A stretch of DNA of 64,000 nucleotides from UBA1479 sp040216635 (lineage in GTDB: Bacteria; Pseudomonadota; Alphaproteobacteria; Rhodospirillales; Casp-alpha2): positions 62,001 through 126,000 of the forward strand of contig JAVJOU010000030.1 in the NCBI GenBank assembly GCA_040216635.1, written 5' to 3'. The notes beneath the pieces are model-generated. The model worked only from the letters and a program-made list of their open reading frames with translations, was not told where the DNA came from and did not search any database. Positions 18,161-27,092 of the stretch are shown here, one piece after another (within the stretch, counting starts at the first letter, position 1; each line of letters opens with the position of its first letter). A program made the translations under genes and the position numbers.

Positions 18161-18334
18161 ACAAACAATGCTTCGCAAAACATATTCAAAAAAAATGCAA
18201 CTTTGCCCACCAGATCAGGGACGCTAAACTGATCTCAACCAAGAACGGTGCTGCCCGGCTTTCGTTTCCGACATTGCCTTTTCGCCGCGCGATCACCATA
18301 AAAATGCCGAAATCAGAGGGCCTTTACCGGCGTC
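18161..18334 (+). other. AT-richer spacer inside the ccm operon
   Basis: This 174-base gap between ccmC and ccmD is poorer in GC than the genes around it (runs such as AACAAACAATGC and an A8 stretch) and holds a small hairpin GATCAG/CTGATC at 18213-18234. All other junctions of the operon from ccmA to ccmI except ccmB-ccmC and ccmF-ccmG overlap. I see no conserved protein in it; a 105-codon open frame from 18157 runs into ccmD out of frame and has no family features. It may be an insertion or a site of mRNA processing. Confidence 0.5.
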
Positions 18335-18544
18335 ATGGACACCATCAGCACATTCTTCGACATGGGCGGCTACGCGGGCTTTGTCTGGCCCAGCTACGCG
18401 GCGGTGCTGGGCGTGCTGGCGGTGCTGCTGTGGGTCAGCCTGCGCGGCCTCAAATCCGCCGAGGCCGAACTTGACCGGCTGGAAAGCGGCAACCCGCGTA
18501 ACGGTCGAAGAAACGCCCCGGATGACGGAGCCCACCAGCCGTGA
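18335..18544 (+). CDS. ccmD: heme exporter protein CcmD
   Basis: Small single-helix membrane protein, 69 residues, that is needed for release of holo-CcmE from CcmABC. It shows the family start with GGYAGFVWPSYAAVLGVLAV, where the tyrosine-tryptophan-proline-serine-tyrosine pattern precedes the helix, and a charged cytoplasmic tail with AEAELDRLE. The ribosome binding site is poor (AGAGGG lies 16 bases upstream). Its TGA overlaps the GTG of ccmE. Confidence 0.88.
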   Translation: MDTISTFFDMGGYAGFVWPSYAAVLGVLAVLLWVSLRGLKSAEAELDRLESGNPRNGRRNAPDDGAHQP

Positions 18545-19011
18545 AACGCAAGCATAAGCGCCTGACCTTCGCGGCCGTCGGCCTGTGCCTTTTGGGCGTG
18601 GCGGCGGCATTGGTGCTGACCGCGTTCGAGGAAAGCATCGTGTTCTTCCATTCCCCCACCGACGTGGCCGAAGGCAAGGTCCAGTCCGACCGGCGCATTC
18701 GCCTAGGCGGCCTGGTCGAAGAAGGCAGCGTTCAGAAACAGGCCGACGCCGTCACCGCCTTTCGCATCACCGACGGCGCCAACGTGATCGCCGTGACCTA
18801 TAAAGGCATTCTTCCCGACCTGTTCCGCGAGGGCCAGGGGGTGGTCACCGAAGGACGCCTGCAAGGTGCCAACTTCGTGGCCGAGGAAGTGCTTGCCAAG
18901 CACGACGAGAATTACATGCCGCCTGAGGTCGCGGACGCGATCAAGAAATCCGGGCAATGGAAGGGCGAGAAGAGAAAAGATGAACCGGGCAAAACTGGAG
19001 CCAAGTATTGA
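18541..19011 (+). CDS. ccmE: cytochrome c maturation heme chaperone CcmE
   Basis: Periplasmic, membrane-anchored heme chaperone of 156 residues. One N-terminal helix follows a basic MKRKHKR start; the OB-fold contains RIRLGGLVEEGSV and YKGILPDLFREGQGVVTEG; the covalent heme ligand is His121 in LAKHDENYMPPE, with the conserved tyrosine four residues later. The gene begins with GTG at 18541 overlapping the ccmD stop, and its TGA overlaps the TTG start of ccmF. It receives heme from CcmC and passes it to the CcmFH ligase. Confidence 0.95.
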   Translation: MKRKHKRLTFAAVGLCLLGVAAALVLTAFEESIVFFHSPTDVAEGKVQSDRRIRLGGLVEEGSVQKQADAVTAFRITDGANVIAVTYKGILPDLFREGQGVVTEGRLQGANFVAEEVLAKHDENYMPPEVADAIKKSGQWKGEKRKDEPGKTGAKY

Positions 19012-21008
19012 CCGCTGAACTGGGGCATTTTGCGCTGATCCTGGCGCTGTTCGTCGCCATCGCACAGGCCACGCTGCCATTGGTCGGCGCACACCGGGGC
19101 CATGCCGGTTGGATGGCCATGGCCCGCCCGGCCGCACTGATGCAATTCCTGCTGGTCGCCGTCGCCTTCGGCTGCCTGACCCATCTTTACATCACGTCGG
19201 ACTTTTCGGTCCTCAACGTGGTCCAGAATTCCCATACGGACAAACCGCTGATCTACAAGATTTCCGGCGTGTGGGGGAACCACGAGGGCTCGATGCTGCT
19301 GTGGGTCTTGATCCTGGCCCTGTTCGGGTCGGCCGTGGCGGCCTTCGGCGCCAACCTGCCGCCCAGCTTGCGCGCCCGCGTGCTGTCGATCCAATCGCTG
19401 ATCGCCGTCGGCTTCTATCTGTTCATCCTGCTGACCTCGAACCCGTTCGAACGCCTGATCCCGGCACCGGTCAACGGCAACGACCTCAACCCGCTTTTGC
19501 AGGACCCGGGCCTGGCCTTCCATCCGCCCATGCTCTACCTGGGCTATGTCGGCTTCTCCATGGCCTTTTCTTTCGCCATCGCGGCCCTGATCGAAGGCCG
19601 GGTCGATGCCGCCTGGGCGCGCTGGGTGCGGCCCTGGACGCTCGCCGCCTGGTGCTTTCTTACGGCCGGGATCGGCTTGGGCAGCTGGTGGGCCTATTAC
19701 GAGCTGGGCTGGGGCGGCTGGTGGTATTGGGATCCGGTCGAAAACGCATCCTTCATGCCCTGGCTGGCGGGCACGGCCCTGCTGCATTCAGCGACGGTGG
19801 TGGAAAAGCGCGACACGCTCAAGGGCTGGACCATCCTGCTCGCCATCATCACCTTTTCCATGAGCCTTTTGGGCACCTTCCTGGTCCGTTCGGGTGTGCT
19901 GACATCGGTCCATGCCTTCGCCACGGACCCGACGCGGGGCGTGTTCATCCTGGTCCTGCTGATCATCGTGATCGGCGGCTCGCTCGCCCTTTATGCCTGG
20001 CGCGGCCCGCAATTGATCTCGACCGGCCTGTTTCAGCCGATCTCGCGCGAAGGCGGTCTGCTGTTCAACAATCTGGTCATGGCCACGGCCACGGCGGTGG
20101 TGCTTCTGGGCACGCTTTATCCCCTGCTGCTGGACGCCATTGACGGCGGCAAGGTTTCGGTCGGCCCGCCGTTCTTCAACGCCGTGTTCATCCCCATCAT
20201 GCTGCCCATGATCGCCGTCATGGCCGTGGGCCCGCTGCTGAATTGGAAACGGGGCGATTGGCGCGCCGCCGTGGCCCGTTTGTGGCCCGCCATGGTGGCG
20301 GCCCTGCTGGCCGCCATCGCCGCCTGGGCCCTGGTCACGGACGGCCCGCTGCTGGGCATCATCGGCATGGCGCTGGCGGCGTGGCTCGGCATCGGCACGT
20401 TGGTCGAACTGTCCGAACGCATCCGCCTGGGGCGCGAGCCGCTGGCACGCTCGGTCTCGCGCCTGACGCGCCAGCCGCGCGCCGCCTGGGGCATGACCCT
20501 GGGCCATCTGGGCCTGGCCGTGACCATCGCCGGGATGACCGGGGCCGGGGCCTGGGTCAAGGAAAGCATCCAGGTCATGGCACCCGGCGATACGGCCACA
20601 CTCGCCGGTTACGAATTCCGGTTCGACGGTGCCTCAACCGGTCAGGGCCCCAACTACGCGACGACCATGGGCAAATTCACGGTCTCGAAGGATGGCGGGC
20701 GGGCGATTGTCCTGACACCGGAAAAACGGGTCTATAACGTCTCCGGCACACCGACCACGGAAGCCGGTATCGAAACCATGATGAGCGGCGACATCTATGC
20801 CGTGATCGGCGATCAGGGCACGGCGCCCAACGGCAAGCCGGGCTTCGTCACGCGGCTGTACTTCAACCCGTTGGTCGGATGGATGTGGGGTGGATTGCTG
20901 ATCATGATAACGGGCGGCGCACTCAGCCTGACCGACCGCCGCCACCGCATCGGCGCCCCGGCATCTTCCCAGCGGAGTGCGGCGGCACAAGCCGCCGGCG
21001 CGGACTAG
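19008..21008 (+). CDS. ccmF: cytochrome c heme lyase subunit CcmF
   Basis: Large polytopic membrane protein, 666 residues, that attaches heme to apocytochrome CXXCH motifs together with CcmH. The WWD domain is visible at GSWWAYYELGWGGWWYWDPV, with conserved histidines in WGNHEGSMLLW, LAFHPPMLYLGY and LLHSATVVEKR and about 14 to 15 hydrophobic helices. The start is a TTG at 19008 overlapping the ccmE stop (TTGA); GGAG lies 7 bases upstream, and no ATG or GTG fits as well. The gene ends 14 bases before ccmG. Confidence 0.95.
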   Translation: MTAELGHFALILALFVAIAQATLPLVGAHRGHAGWMAMARPAALMQFLLVAVAFGCLTHLYITSDFSVLNVVQNSHTDKPLIYKISGVWGNHEGSMLLWVLILALFGSAVAAFGANLPPSLRARVLSIQSLIAVGFYLFILLTSNPFERLIPAPVNGNDLNPLLQDPGLAFHPPMLYLGYVGFSMAFSFAIAALIEGRVDAAWARWVRPWTLAAWCFLTAGIGLGSWWAYYELGWGGWWYWDPVENASFMPWLAGTALLHSATVVEKRDTLKGWTILLAIITFSMSLLGTFLVRSGVLTSVHAFATDPTRGVFILVLLIIVIGGSLALYAWRGPQLISTGLFQPISREGGLLFNNLVMATATAVVLLGTLYPLLLDAIDGGKVSVGPPFFNAVFIPIMLPMIAVMAVGPLLNWKRGDWRAAVARLWPAMVAALLAAIAAWALVTDGPLLGIIGMALAAWLGIGTLVELSERIRLGREPLARSVSRLTRQPRAAWGMTLGHLGLAVTIAGMTGAGAWVKESIQVMAPGDTATLAGYEFRFDGASTGQGPNYATTMGKFTVSKDGGRAIVLTPEKRVYNVSGTPTTEAGIETMMSGDIYAVIGDQGTAPNGKPGFVTRLYFNPLVGWMWGGLLIMITGGALSLTDRRHRIGAPASSQRSAAAQAAGAD

Positions 21009-21022
21009 GGACGGGGTCGACC

Positions 21023-21571
21023 ATGCGTGGACGCTTGATCTTTCTGTTGCCGCTCTGCCTGTTTTTGGTGCTCGCCATCTATTTCGCGGTCGGCCTGACC
21101 AAGGACCCGAAGATCATTCCTTCGGCCCTGATCGACAAACCGGCGCCCGAATTCAACCTGCCGCCGATCACGGGCGGCACGGGTCCCGGCTTTTCCACGG
21201 CGGATTTGAAAAAAGGCACGGTCAGCGTGGTCAACGTGTTCGCCAGCTGGTGCGTGCCCTGCCGCGCGGAACACCCGGAAATCAACAAGCTGGCCAAGAT
21301 GGGCATCGTTCCCGTTTACGGCCTGAACTACAAAGACCAACCCCAGGACGCCCTCGCCTGGCTGCAAAAACTGGGCAACAGTTATACCGCCATCGGCGCG
21401 GATGAAAGCGGGCGTGTCGGCATCGATTGGGGCGTCTATGGCGTGCCGGAAACCTTCATCATTGATGGGACGGGTCGCATCCGCTTCAAGCATGTGGGAC
21501 CCATCGTCGGCGACAAGCTGGAAACGGTCATCCTGCCGATGATCCGCCAGATCCAGGCAGGCGGCCAATGA
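21023..21571 (+). CDS. ccmG: thiol:disulfide interchange protein CcmG/DsbE
   Basis: Membrane-tethered periplasmic thioredoxin of 182 residues that reduces apocytochrome or CcmH cysteines before heme attachment. One N-terminal anchor (GRLIFLLPLCLFLVLAIYF) precedes the thioredoxin fold with WCVPC at residues 76-80, and the cis-proline loop is in GVYGVPETFIID. The acidic-residue insert typical of CcmG (GVGGAPETF-like) is present. The ATG at 21023 is in a normal context; the gene ends in an ATGA overlap with ccmH. Confidence 0.95.
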   Translation: MRGRLIFLLPLCLFLVLAIYFAVGLTKDPKIIPSALIDKPAPEFNLPPITGGTGPGFSTADLKKGTVSVVNVFASWCVPCRAEHPEINKLAKMGIVPVYGLNYKDQPQDALAWLQKLGNSYTAIGADESGRVGIDWGVYGVPETFIIDGTGRIRFKHVGPIVGDKLETVILPMIRQIQAGGQ

Positions 21572-22053
21572 TACGCGCCTTGATCCTTGCCACCGTGCTG
21601 GCCGCCGCCCTGCCGTTTGCCCCTGCACCGGCCTTCGCCGTCAATCCCGATGAAATGCTCGCCGACCCGGCCCTGGAAGCACGGGCACGCGTGATCTCCA
21701 AGGATCTGCGCTGCCTGGTCTGCCAGAACCAGTCGATCGACGATTCCGATGCGGGCCTGGCTAAGGATCTGCGCGTACTGGTGCGCGAACGCCTGAAGGA
21801 AGGCGACAGCAACGAACAAGTTCTGGATTACGTGGTCGCACGCTATGGCGATTTCGTGCTGCTGAAGCCGCCGCTCAAGGCCTCGACCATCGTACTTTGG
21901 GTCGGGCCGGCCGGGGTCGCCCTGTTCGGCATCGTCGCTTTGGTCCTGTTTTTCCGCCGCCGCCGCAGCCTGCCCCAGCCGGCCGCCGCCCAACCCCTGA
22001 ACGCGGACGAACAGGCACGTCTGAAGAAAATCATGGACGAGGAGCCGTCATGA
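21568..22053 (+). CDS. ccmH: cytochrome c maturation protein CcmH (CcmL type)
   Basis: Periplasmic thiol-oxidoreductase subunit of the heme ligase complex, 161 residues. A signal peptide ends at AFA near residue 24; the redox motif LRCLVCQNQS is at 47-56; the three-helix bundle is followed by a single membrane anchor at about 103-124 and a short cytoplasmic tail. In E. coli the equivalent is fused to a CcmI-like domain; here, as usual in alphaproteobacteria, ccmI is separate and overlaps by four bases. Confidence 0.94.
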   Translation: MIRALILATVLAAALPFAPAPAFAVNPDEMLADPALEARARVISKDLRCLVCQNQSIDDSDAGLAKDLRVLVRERLKEGDSNEQVLDYVVARYGDFVLLKPPLKASTIVLWVGPAGVALFGIVALVLFFRRRRSLPQPAAAQPLNADEQARLKKIMDEEPS

Positions 22054-23339
22054 CCGGCCTGATCGCCGCCATGGCCGTGCTGGCCGCGATTGTGGGATTG
22101 GTCCTGGCGCGTCCGCTGTTGCGCCGGAATATTCCGCCCGCCGCCCGGGCCGAATACGACCTGACCGTATTCCGCGACCAATTGAAGGAAATCGAACGCG
22201 ACGCCGAGGACGGCCTGCTGGATAAAGATGCCGCCGAAGCCGCCCGCGTCGAGGTCCAGCGCCGCATGCTGGCCGCCGACGAAGAACTGCGCCGGACCGC
22301 GGCCGCCGAGGATAAAACAGCCCCCACCCGCGCCGGGCTCGGTGCCGTTCTGATCGCCGGTGGCGTGCCATTGGCGGCGGCGGCCCTGTATGTGATCCTG
22401 GGATCGCCCGATCAGCCCAATCAGCCTTTCGCCGCCCGCGACATCCCCACCGAACAGCCCACCCAGCAAGTTGCACGGCAAGCACCTGCGCAAACCCCGG
22501 GGCAATCCGCCCAGCAGCAAGCCCAGGTCGCGGACATGAACGCGATGATCGAGCGGCTTGCGGAAAGTCTGCGGTCCAATCCCGATAATGTCGAAGGCTG
22601 GTTGCTGCTCGGCCGCAGTCTCATTTCCGTGGAACGGTTCGACGACGCCAAAAACGCCTATGCCCAGGCGCGCAAGATCGCCCCGGACCGCCCGGACGTG
22701 GACATCGCTTATGCGGAAGCCCTGATCCTGATCAGCGGAATGAAGGTCTCCGAAGAAGCCGCCGCCGTGTTCCGGGCCGTGCGTGAGAAATCCCCGTTCG
22801 AACCCAAATCACGCTATTACCTGGCGCTTAAGAAAGCCCAGGCCAATGACGTGGCCGGCGCCTTGCAGGGCTGGGCCGACCTGGTCGCCATATCAGACGA
22901 AGGTGCGCCCTGGGTGCCCCTGGTCCGCCAACAGATCGCCCGCGCCGCCGCAGAGCTGAAGATCGACCCGACGACCCTGACCGTGTCGGACGACGCCCGC
23001 GAACTGATCGCGTCCCAACCGCCGGTCCTGCGCCCCAACACCCCGATCATGCCGCCCGAAGGTGCTGACCCCCATGCCGGCCATCCCCATGCAAAGGCCG
23101 AGGCCGCACCCGATGGCCAGCCGGGGCCGAGCCGTGAACAGATGGAAGCCGCCCAGGACATGAGCGCCGAAGACCGGGCGGCGATGATCCGCGGCATGGT
23201 TCAGCGCCTGGCCGACCGCATGCGGGAAAACCCGGACGATCTGGCCGGCTGGCAGCGTTTGGAAAAGGCTTACCGCGTGCTGGGCGAGACGGCCAAGGCC
23301 GACGAAGCCGCCGCCCAGATCAAGCGGCTGTCCCAATAA
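22050..23339 (+). CDS. ccmI: cytochrome c maturation apocytochrome chaperone CcmI/CycH
   Basis: Membrane protein of 429 residues that binds the C-terminus of apocytochrome c2 and hands it to CcmFH. Two helices lie near the N-terminus (TGLIAAMAVLAAIVGLVLA and GAVLIAGGVPLAAAALYVIL) with the charged loop AEYDLTVFRDQLKEIERD between them; the periplasmic part contains tetratricopeptide-like repeats (ESLRSNPDNVEGWLLLGRSL and again RENPDDLAGWQRLEKAYRVLG). A Gln- and Pro-rich stretch follows the second helix, and a His/Ala-rich linker separates the two TPR segments. It is the last gene of the ccm operon. Confidence 0.92.
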   Translation: MTGLIAAMAVLAAIVGLVLARPLLRRNIPPAARAEYDLTVFRDQLKEIERDAEDGLLDKDAAEAARVEVQRRMLAADEELRRTAAAEDKTAPTRAGLGAVLIAGGVPLAAAALYVILGSPDQPNQPFAARDIPTEQPTQQVARQAPAQTPGQSAQQQAQVADMNAMIERLAESLRSNPDNVEGWLLLGRSLISVERFDDAKNAYAQARKIAPDRPDVDIAYAEALILISGMKVSEEAAAVFRAVREKSPFEPKSRYYLALKKAQANDVAGALQGWADLVAISDEGAPWVPLVRQQIARAAAELKIDPTTLTVSDDARELIASQPPVLRPNTPIMPPEGADPHAGHPHAKAEAAPDGQPGPSREQMEAAQDMSAEDRAAMIRGMVQRLADRMRENPDDLAGWQRLEKAYRVLGETAKADEAAAQIKRLSQ

Positions 23340-23436
23340 TCCGTTTTGGCACTGCCCTCTTGGCGGCGCCAGCACTTCCGCCTATAACCCCCGGCAATCC
23401 GATCACAAAAAACGTTCCAAGGGGACAAACCTCGCC

Positions 23437-24630
23437 ATGCGCCAATTCAAAACCATCGACGACCTAGACGTCCGGGGCAAAACCGTCCTGGTCCGCTGTG
23501 ATTTGAACGTCCCCATGAAGGACGGTCAGGTATCGGACGCCACGCGCCTGGAACGGTCGGCCCTGACCCTGACCGATCTGGCCGATGCCGGTGCCCGGGT
23601 CTGTGTGCTGTCTCATTTCGGCCGGCCCAAGGGCCAGCGGGTCGCCGAGATGAGCCTGAAGCCCGTGGCCGACGCCTTGGCGGATGTGTTGAAACGCCCG
23701 GTCGCCTTCGCCCCCGATTGCGTCGGGCCGGAAGCGGAAGCCGTGGTCAGCGGACTGGAAGACGGCGCGATCTGCGTGCTGGAAAACCTGCGCTTCCACG
23801 CCGAGGAAGAAAAGAACGACGCCGGTTTCGCGGCCAAACTTGCGGCCCTGGGTGATTTTTACGTCAACGACGCCTTTTCCGTATCGCACCGGGCCCATGC
23901 CTCGACCGAAGCCATCGCCCGCGCCCTGCCGGCCGCCGCCGGCCGCCTGATGCAGGCGGAACTGGACGCCCTGAGCCAGGCATTGGAAGCCCCCGAACAC
24001 CCCGTCGCCGCCGTGGTCGGCGGCGCCAAGGTCTCGACTAAGATGGAGGTTCTGGGCAACATGGTGGAAAAGGTTGATCTGTTGATCATCGGCGGCGGCA
24101 TGGCCAATACCTTCCTGCATGCTCAGGGCATCGACGTCGGAAAATCGTTGTGCGAACACGACATGGCCGACTCGGCCAAGGAGATACTGGCCCGCGCCGA
24201 GAAAGCCGGCTGCGAAATCGCCCTGCCCGTGGATGCCGTGATCGCCCGAGAATTCAAGGAAGGAGCCCCATCTGAGGTGGTCGACGTGACCGCCGTGCCC
24301 GGTGACGCCATGATGCTGGATGTGGGTCCCGTGACCGTGCGGCACCTGACGGAGCGCCTTGCCGATTGCCGCACCCTGGTTTGGAACGGCCCCCTGGGTG
24401 CGTTCGAAATCACCCCCTTCGACGACGGCACCAATGCCCTTGCCCGCGCGGCGGCGACATTGACCCAGAAAGGCACGCTGACCTCAGTCGCGGGCGGGGG
24501 TGACACGGTCGCGGCCCTGATCAACGCCGGGGTGAGCGCGGAATTTTCCTATGTGTCCGCCGCGGGCGGCGCATTCCTGGAATGGCTGGAAGGCAAGGAC
24601 CTACCCGGCGTCGCGGTCCTGCGCGGCTGA
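23437..24630 (+). CDS. pgk: phosphoglycerate kinase
   Basis: Glycolytic/gluconeogenic kinase that interconverts 1,3-bisphosphoglycerate and 3-phosphoglycerate with ADP/ATP. The 397 residues match the family length. Visible motifs are VLVRCDLNVPMKDGQV near the N-terminus, VLSHFGRPKG, the nucleotide-site region AVVGGAKVSTKMEVLGNM, LVWNGPLGAFE and the C-terminal VAGGGDTVAALI. The start ATG at 23437 follows AAGGGGAC. The last ten codons overlap the 3' end of the convergent HAMP-protein gene by 30 bases. Confidence 0.97.
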   Translation: MRQFKTIDDLDVRGKTVLVRCDLNVPMKDGQVSDATRLERSALTLTDLADAGARVCVLSHFGRPKGQRVAEMSLKPVADALADVLKRPVAFAPDCVGPEAEAVVSGLEDGAICVLENLRFHAEEEKNDAGFAAKLAALGDFYVNDAFSVSHRAHASTEAIARALPAAAGRLMQAELDALSQALEAPEHPVAAVVGGAKVSTKMEVLGNMVEKVDLLIIGGGMANTFLHAQGIDVGKSLCEHDMADSAKEILARAEKAGCEIALPVDAVIAREFKEGAPSEVVDVTAVPGDAMMLDVGPVTVRHLTERLADCRTLVWNGPLGAFEITPFDDGTNALARAAATLTQKGTLTSVAGGGDTVAALINAGVSAEFSYVSAAGGAFLEWLEGKDLPGVAVLRG

Positions 24631-26568
24631 ACCGGACGCGTTATTTTCGCCGCCGCGGTCAGTGCGGCCGTCGGCAATGGCCTGGGGCCGGGTGCGATGG
24701 CCGAGCGTATCAAGCAGGGCCTTCAGATAATCGGACTGCGCCGACAACTGGTCGGTCGCAAGGCGCGCTTCGTCGGAGGCAGAGGCCGCCAAGCGCTGCG
24801 CCGTTTCCGTAACCCGGTCGATATCGCCGGCGCAGACACCCAGGGCGCGTTCCGCCCGGTCGACGGCGTCGCGAATGGCAGCCAGTCGCTGACGGGATTC
24901 CGGATCCTTCAGGCTGGCCTGACGCACGGCACCGCCGTTCAAGGCGACGGTCTTGTCGCCGTCGGATGCATTGGGCGTATCACCGCCGCCCTGCGGACGA
25001 CCGAACAGGAACTGATTGAATTCTTCCTTCACCTGGCCGACATGTCCGCCCAATCCATCCAACTGATCGCGGGTCGCAGCAAGGTCGCGGATCAGGGCAT
25101 CGGTCAGTTCCACATCGATGATCGCGGCCGATGCCTGGCGGCTGACCTGCGACAGATGACTTGAAACCTGGCCAAGGGCCGCTTCGCGGGGCAATTCCTG
25201 ACCGTCCGACTGCACACGGGCCATGGCCTGCGCCTTGGCCAAGGCGGGCACCGGCGGCTGGCTGGCCTGGTCTTCTTCGATCGCGGCAAGCAGGCTTTCC
25301 ATCTCGTCCATTTCCCGGCGGTAATCGGCCAGGGTACGGCGCATGGCTTCCGCATCATCGGCGGCGGCCTGGGCGCGGCGGGCTTCCTCTTCCATGTTTT
25401 CAACCGCCTGCTGCGTCTTGGCCTGGGCATGGTCCAGGTCCTGGCGCAGATGTTCGGCATCGGCCGTGGCCGCCATCCAGTCATCGAACGCACGGGCCAG
25501 TTGCCCGATGGCATCGCGGTTACCGCGCCCGGGGATGATGACCGTCCGGTCCCCCCGGGCCAGGCGGTCGGCGGCTTCGGCCAGGGCCTGCACGGGCCGG
25601 GTCAGCGAGCGCATGACGATCAGGCCGATGGTGATGACCCACAAAATGATCCCGGCACCACCCCCGACCAGGGACGCGGCGGCGAATTTGCGCGCATCGG
25701 ACAGGTTCTGCCAGCGTTCGGCCGCCAGTTCATCGCCCACGGATGTAAGCGTGGCCAGCGACGGGGACACATAGGCCTGGATGTCGTCGAACCGCTGGGC
25801 TTCTTCGTTGACGCGGACCCGCGCCGTGATCAGCGCCATCATGGCGTTCTGATGGCGGACCAGAAGTTCGGCAATGGCGTCCCGGTCGACCCGCGGCAGG
25901 CCCACATCCTTCACACGGCTGTTCAATTCCTTATAGGCATCCTGCAGCTGCACGAGGTTGACCGGATCGCCGGTCAGAACCATTTCGCTGCCCAGGTGAT
26001 TGATCCTGGAAAGAAGTTCCATCACCCCCCGCTTGCCCGATGTCGCCAACCGGGGCGCCAAGGCCTGATCGGCGTCGCGCAGGGCCGCACCCGCCGCTGC
26101 GGGATCACCCGGCAATCCGGTATCGAGCGACGAAAGGTGCTGATCATACTGGACCAGGCCGTCCTTCAAAGTGGCGATGGGCCGTTCCAGATCGCCCGCA
26201 TCCGCATGGGAAGACAAGGCATCCAACACCCGCGACTGCGTATTCAGACGATTGCGGATTTCCTTGGCGTCGTCCTGGCTGCGGGTCAGGATGAACTGTT
26301 TTTCCCGGGCCTGAAGGGCCGCCTGCCCACGGGCCACCTCGGTCACCATGGCGTTCAGGTTCTGCGCCCGCTCCAACCCCAGTTGGGCGGCCGATACCCG
26401 GTCATTCACATGGACGATCAGGCCCGCATAAATCATCACCGCCAGCAGGCCGAGCACGACGAAAATTCCCGTCCGCGAGGACAGGCTTATGCCGCCAAGA
26501 AACGTCCGGCTGCCGTATGTCGGGCGCCGAAGGGCGAGATAAGTATGGTCGTAGTCGCGATCTGCCAC
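24601..26568 (-). CDS. HAMP-domain membrane protein lacking a recognisable output domain
   Basis: A 655-residue protein built like a chemoreceptor at the N-terminus: helix at about 34-54, a mostly helical periplasmic domain to about 290, a second helix at about 298-320 and a HAMP domain to about 372 (RPVQALAEAADRLARGDRTVIIPGRGN). Instead of the methyl-accepting hairpin or a kinase, the cytoplasmic half is a long Ala/Gln/Asp-rich coiled coil, with no chemoreceptor tip sequence. The start is a GTG at 26568 with no clear ribosome binding site; the next Met is at residue 45 inside the first helix. Function unknown; it may be a divergent receptor. Confidence 0.8.
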   Translation of the reverse strand: MADRDYDHTYLALRRPTYGSRTFLGGISLSSRTGIFVVLGLLAVMIYAGLIVHVNDRVSAAQLGLERAQNLNAMVTEVARGQAALQAREKQFILTRSQDDAKEIRNRLNTQSRVLDALSSHADAGDLERPIATLKDGLVQYDQHLSSLDTGLPGDPAAAGAALRDADQALAPRLATSGKRGVMELLSRINHLGSEMVLTGDPVNLVQLQDAYKELNSRVKDVGLPRVDRDAIAELLVRHQNAMMALITARVRVNEEAQRFDDIQAYVSPSLATLTSVGDELAAERWQNLSDARKFAAASLVGGGAGIILWVITIGLIVMRSLTRPVQALAEAADRLARGDRTVIIPGRGNRDAIGQLARAFDDWMAATADAEHLRQDLDHAQAKTQQAVENMEEEARRAQAAADDAEAMRRTLADYRREMDEMESLLAAIEEDQASQPPVPALAKAQAMARVQSDGQELPREAALGQVSSHLSQVSRQASAAIIDVELTDALIRDLAATRDQLDGLGGHVGQVKEEFNQFLFGRPQGGGDTPNASDGDKTVALNGGAVRQASLKDPESRQRLAAIRDAVDRAERALGVCAGDIDRVTETAQRLAASASDEARLATDQLSAQSDYLKALLDTLGHRTRPQAIADGRTDRGGENNASGSAAQDRDAG

Positions 26569-26777
26569 GGGTGCTATGTGCCTAATGCCTTATTGCACAC
26601 CGGTATCGCCTAAACCCCGGTGCTGTCTAGTAGATATAAAGCCTAGGCCACAGCCTGCGAAGATTTCCTTAAAAAACCGAGACGGTAAAATCCAAAACCT
26701 AGACCTTTCGGTTGGTTGTATTCTCCCCGGAATATGGCATCATTTGACATCGATTCGCATATGGGGACATCAACATC

Positions 26778-26981
26778 ATGGTTGGACCGGTCGGACCGCT
26801 TGGCGCCGTCGCGAACCTGTTGGGATTGAAGCGTACTCTTAAGCAGGAAGAACTGGCCGTCGACTTGGCGCAACAGGCACAGAAGAACCAGCAAGAAGCC
26901 GGCGCCCAGGCCGTCGACGTTTCCGAAATCGATCCCAACGCCCCCGCCCGCCGGGGCCAGATCATCGACGTGATCGCCTGA
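26778..26981 (+). CDS. small hypothetical protein (67 aa)
   Basis: I do not recognise this protein. It begins MVGPVGPLGAVANLLGLKRT, has a Gln/Ala-rich amphipathic middle (AVDLAQQAQKNQQEAG) and ends in RRGQIIDVIA. The ATG at 26778 has a GGGGA at 26762-26766, about 11 bases upstream. Codon use is normal for the window. The 209 bases before it (26569-26777) are AT-richer and separate it from the divergent HAMP-protein gene, so it should have its own promoter. There is no signal peptide or membrane helix. Confidence 0.6.
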   Translation: MVGPVGPLGAVANLLGLKRTLKQEELAVDLAQQAQKNQQEAGAQAVDVSEIDPNAPARRGQIIDVIA

Positions 26982-27092
26982 TCCTTCGCACTCTTACCGC
27001 CATGTAAAGCAAGATCACGTCCCGGGCGCCCCGCCGCCGCACGGAATGATGGTGTGTTTTGCCGGGCCGCCTGATCGGATACAGTCCGGAGC

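Noticed and set aside
18157..18474. 105-codon frame starting at the ccmC stop
   Set aside because: It runs out of frame into ccmD, its second half is Arg/Gly-rich shadow sequence, and the only support is the ATGA context.
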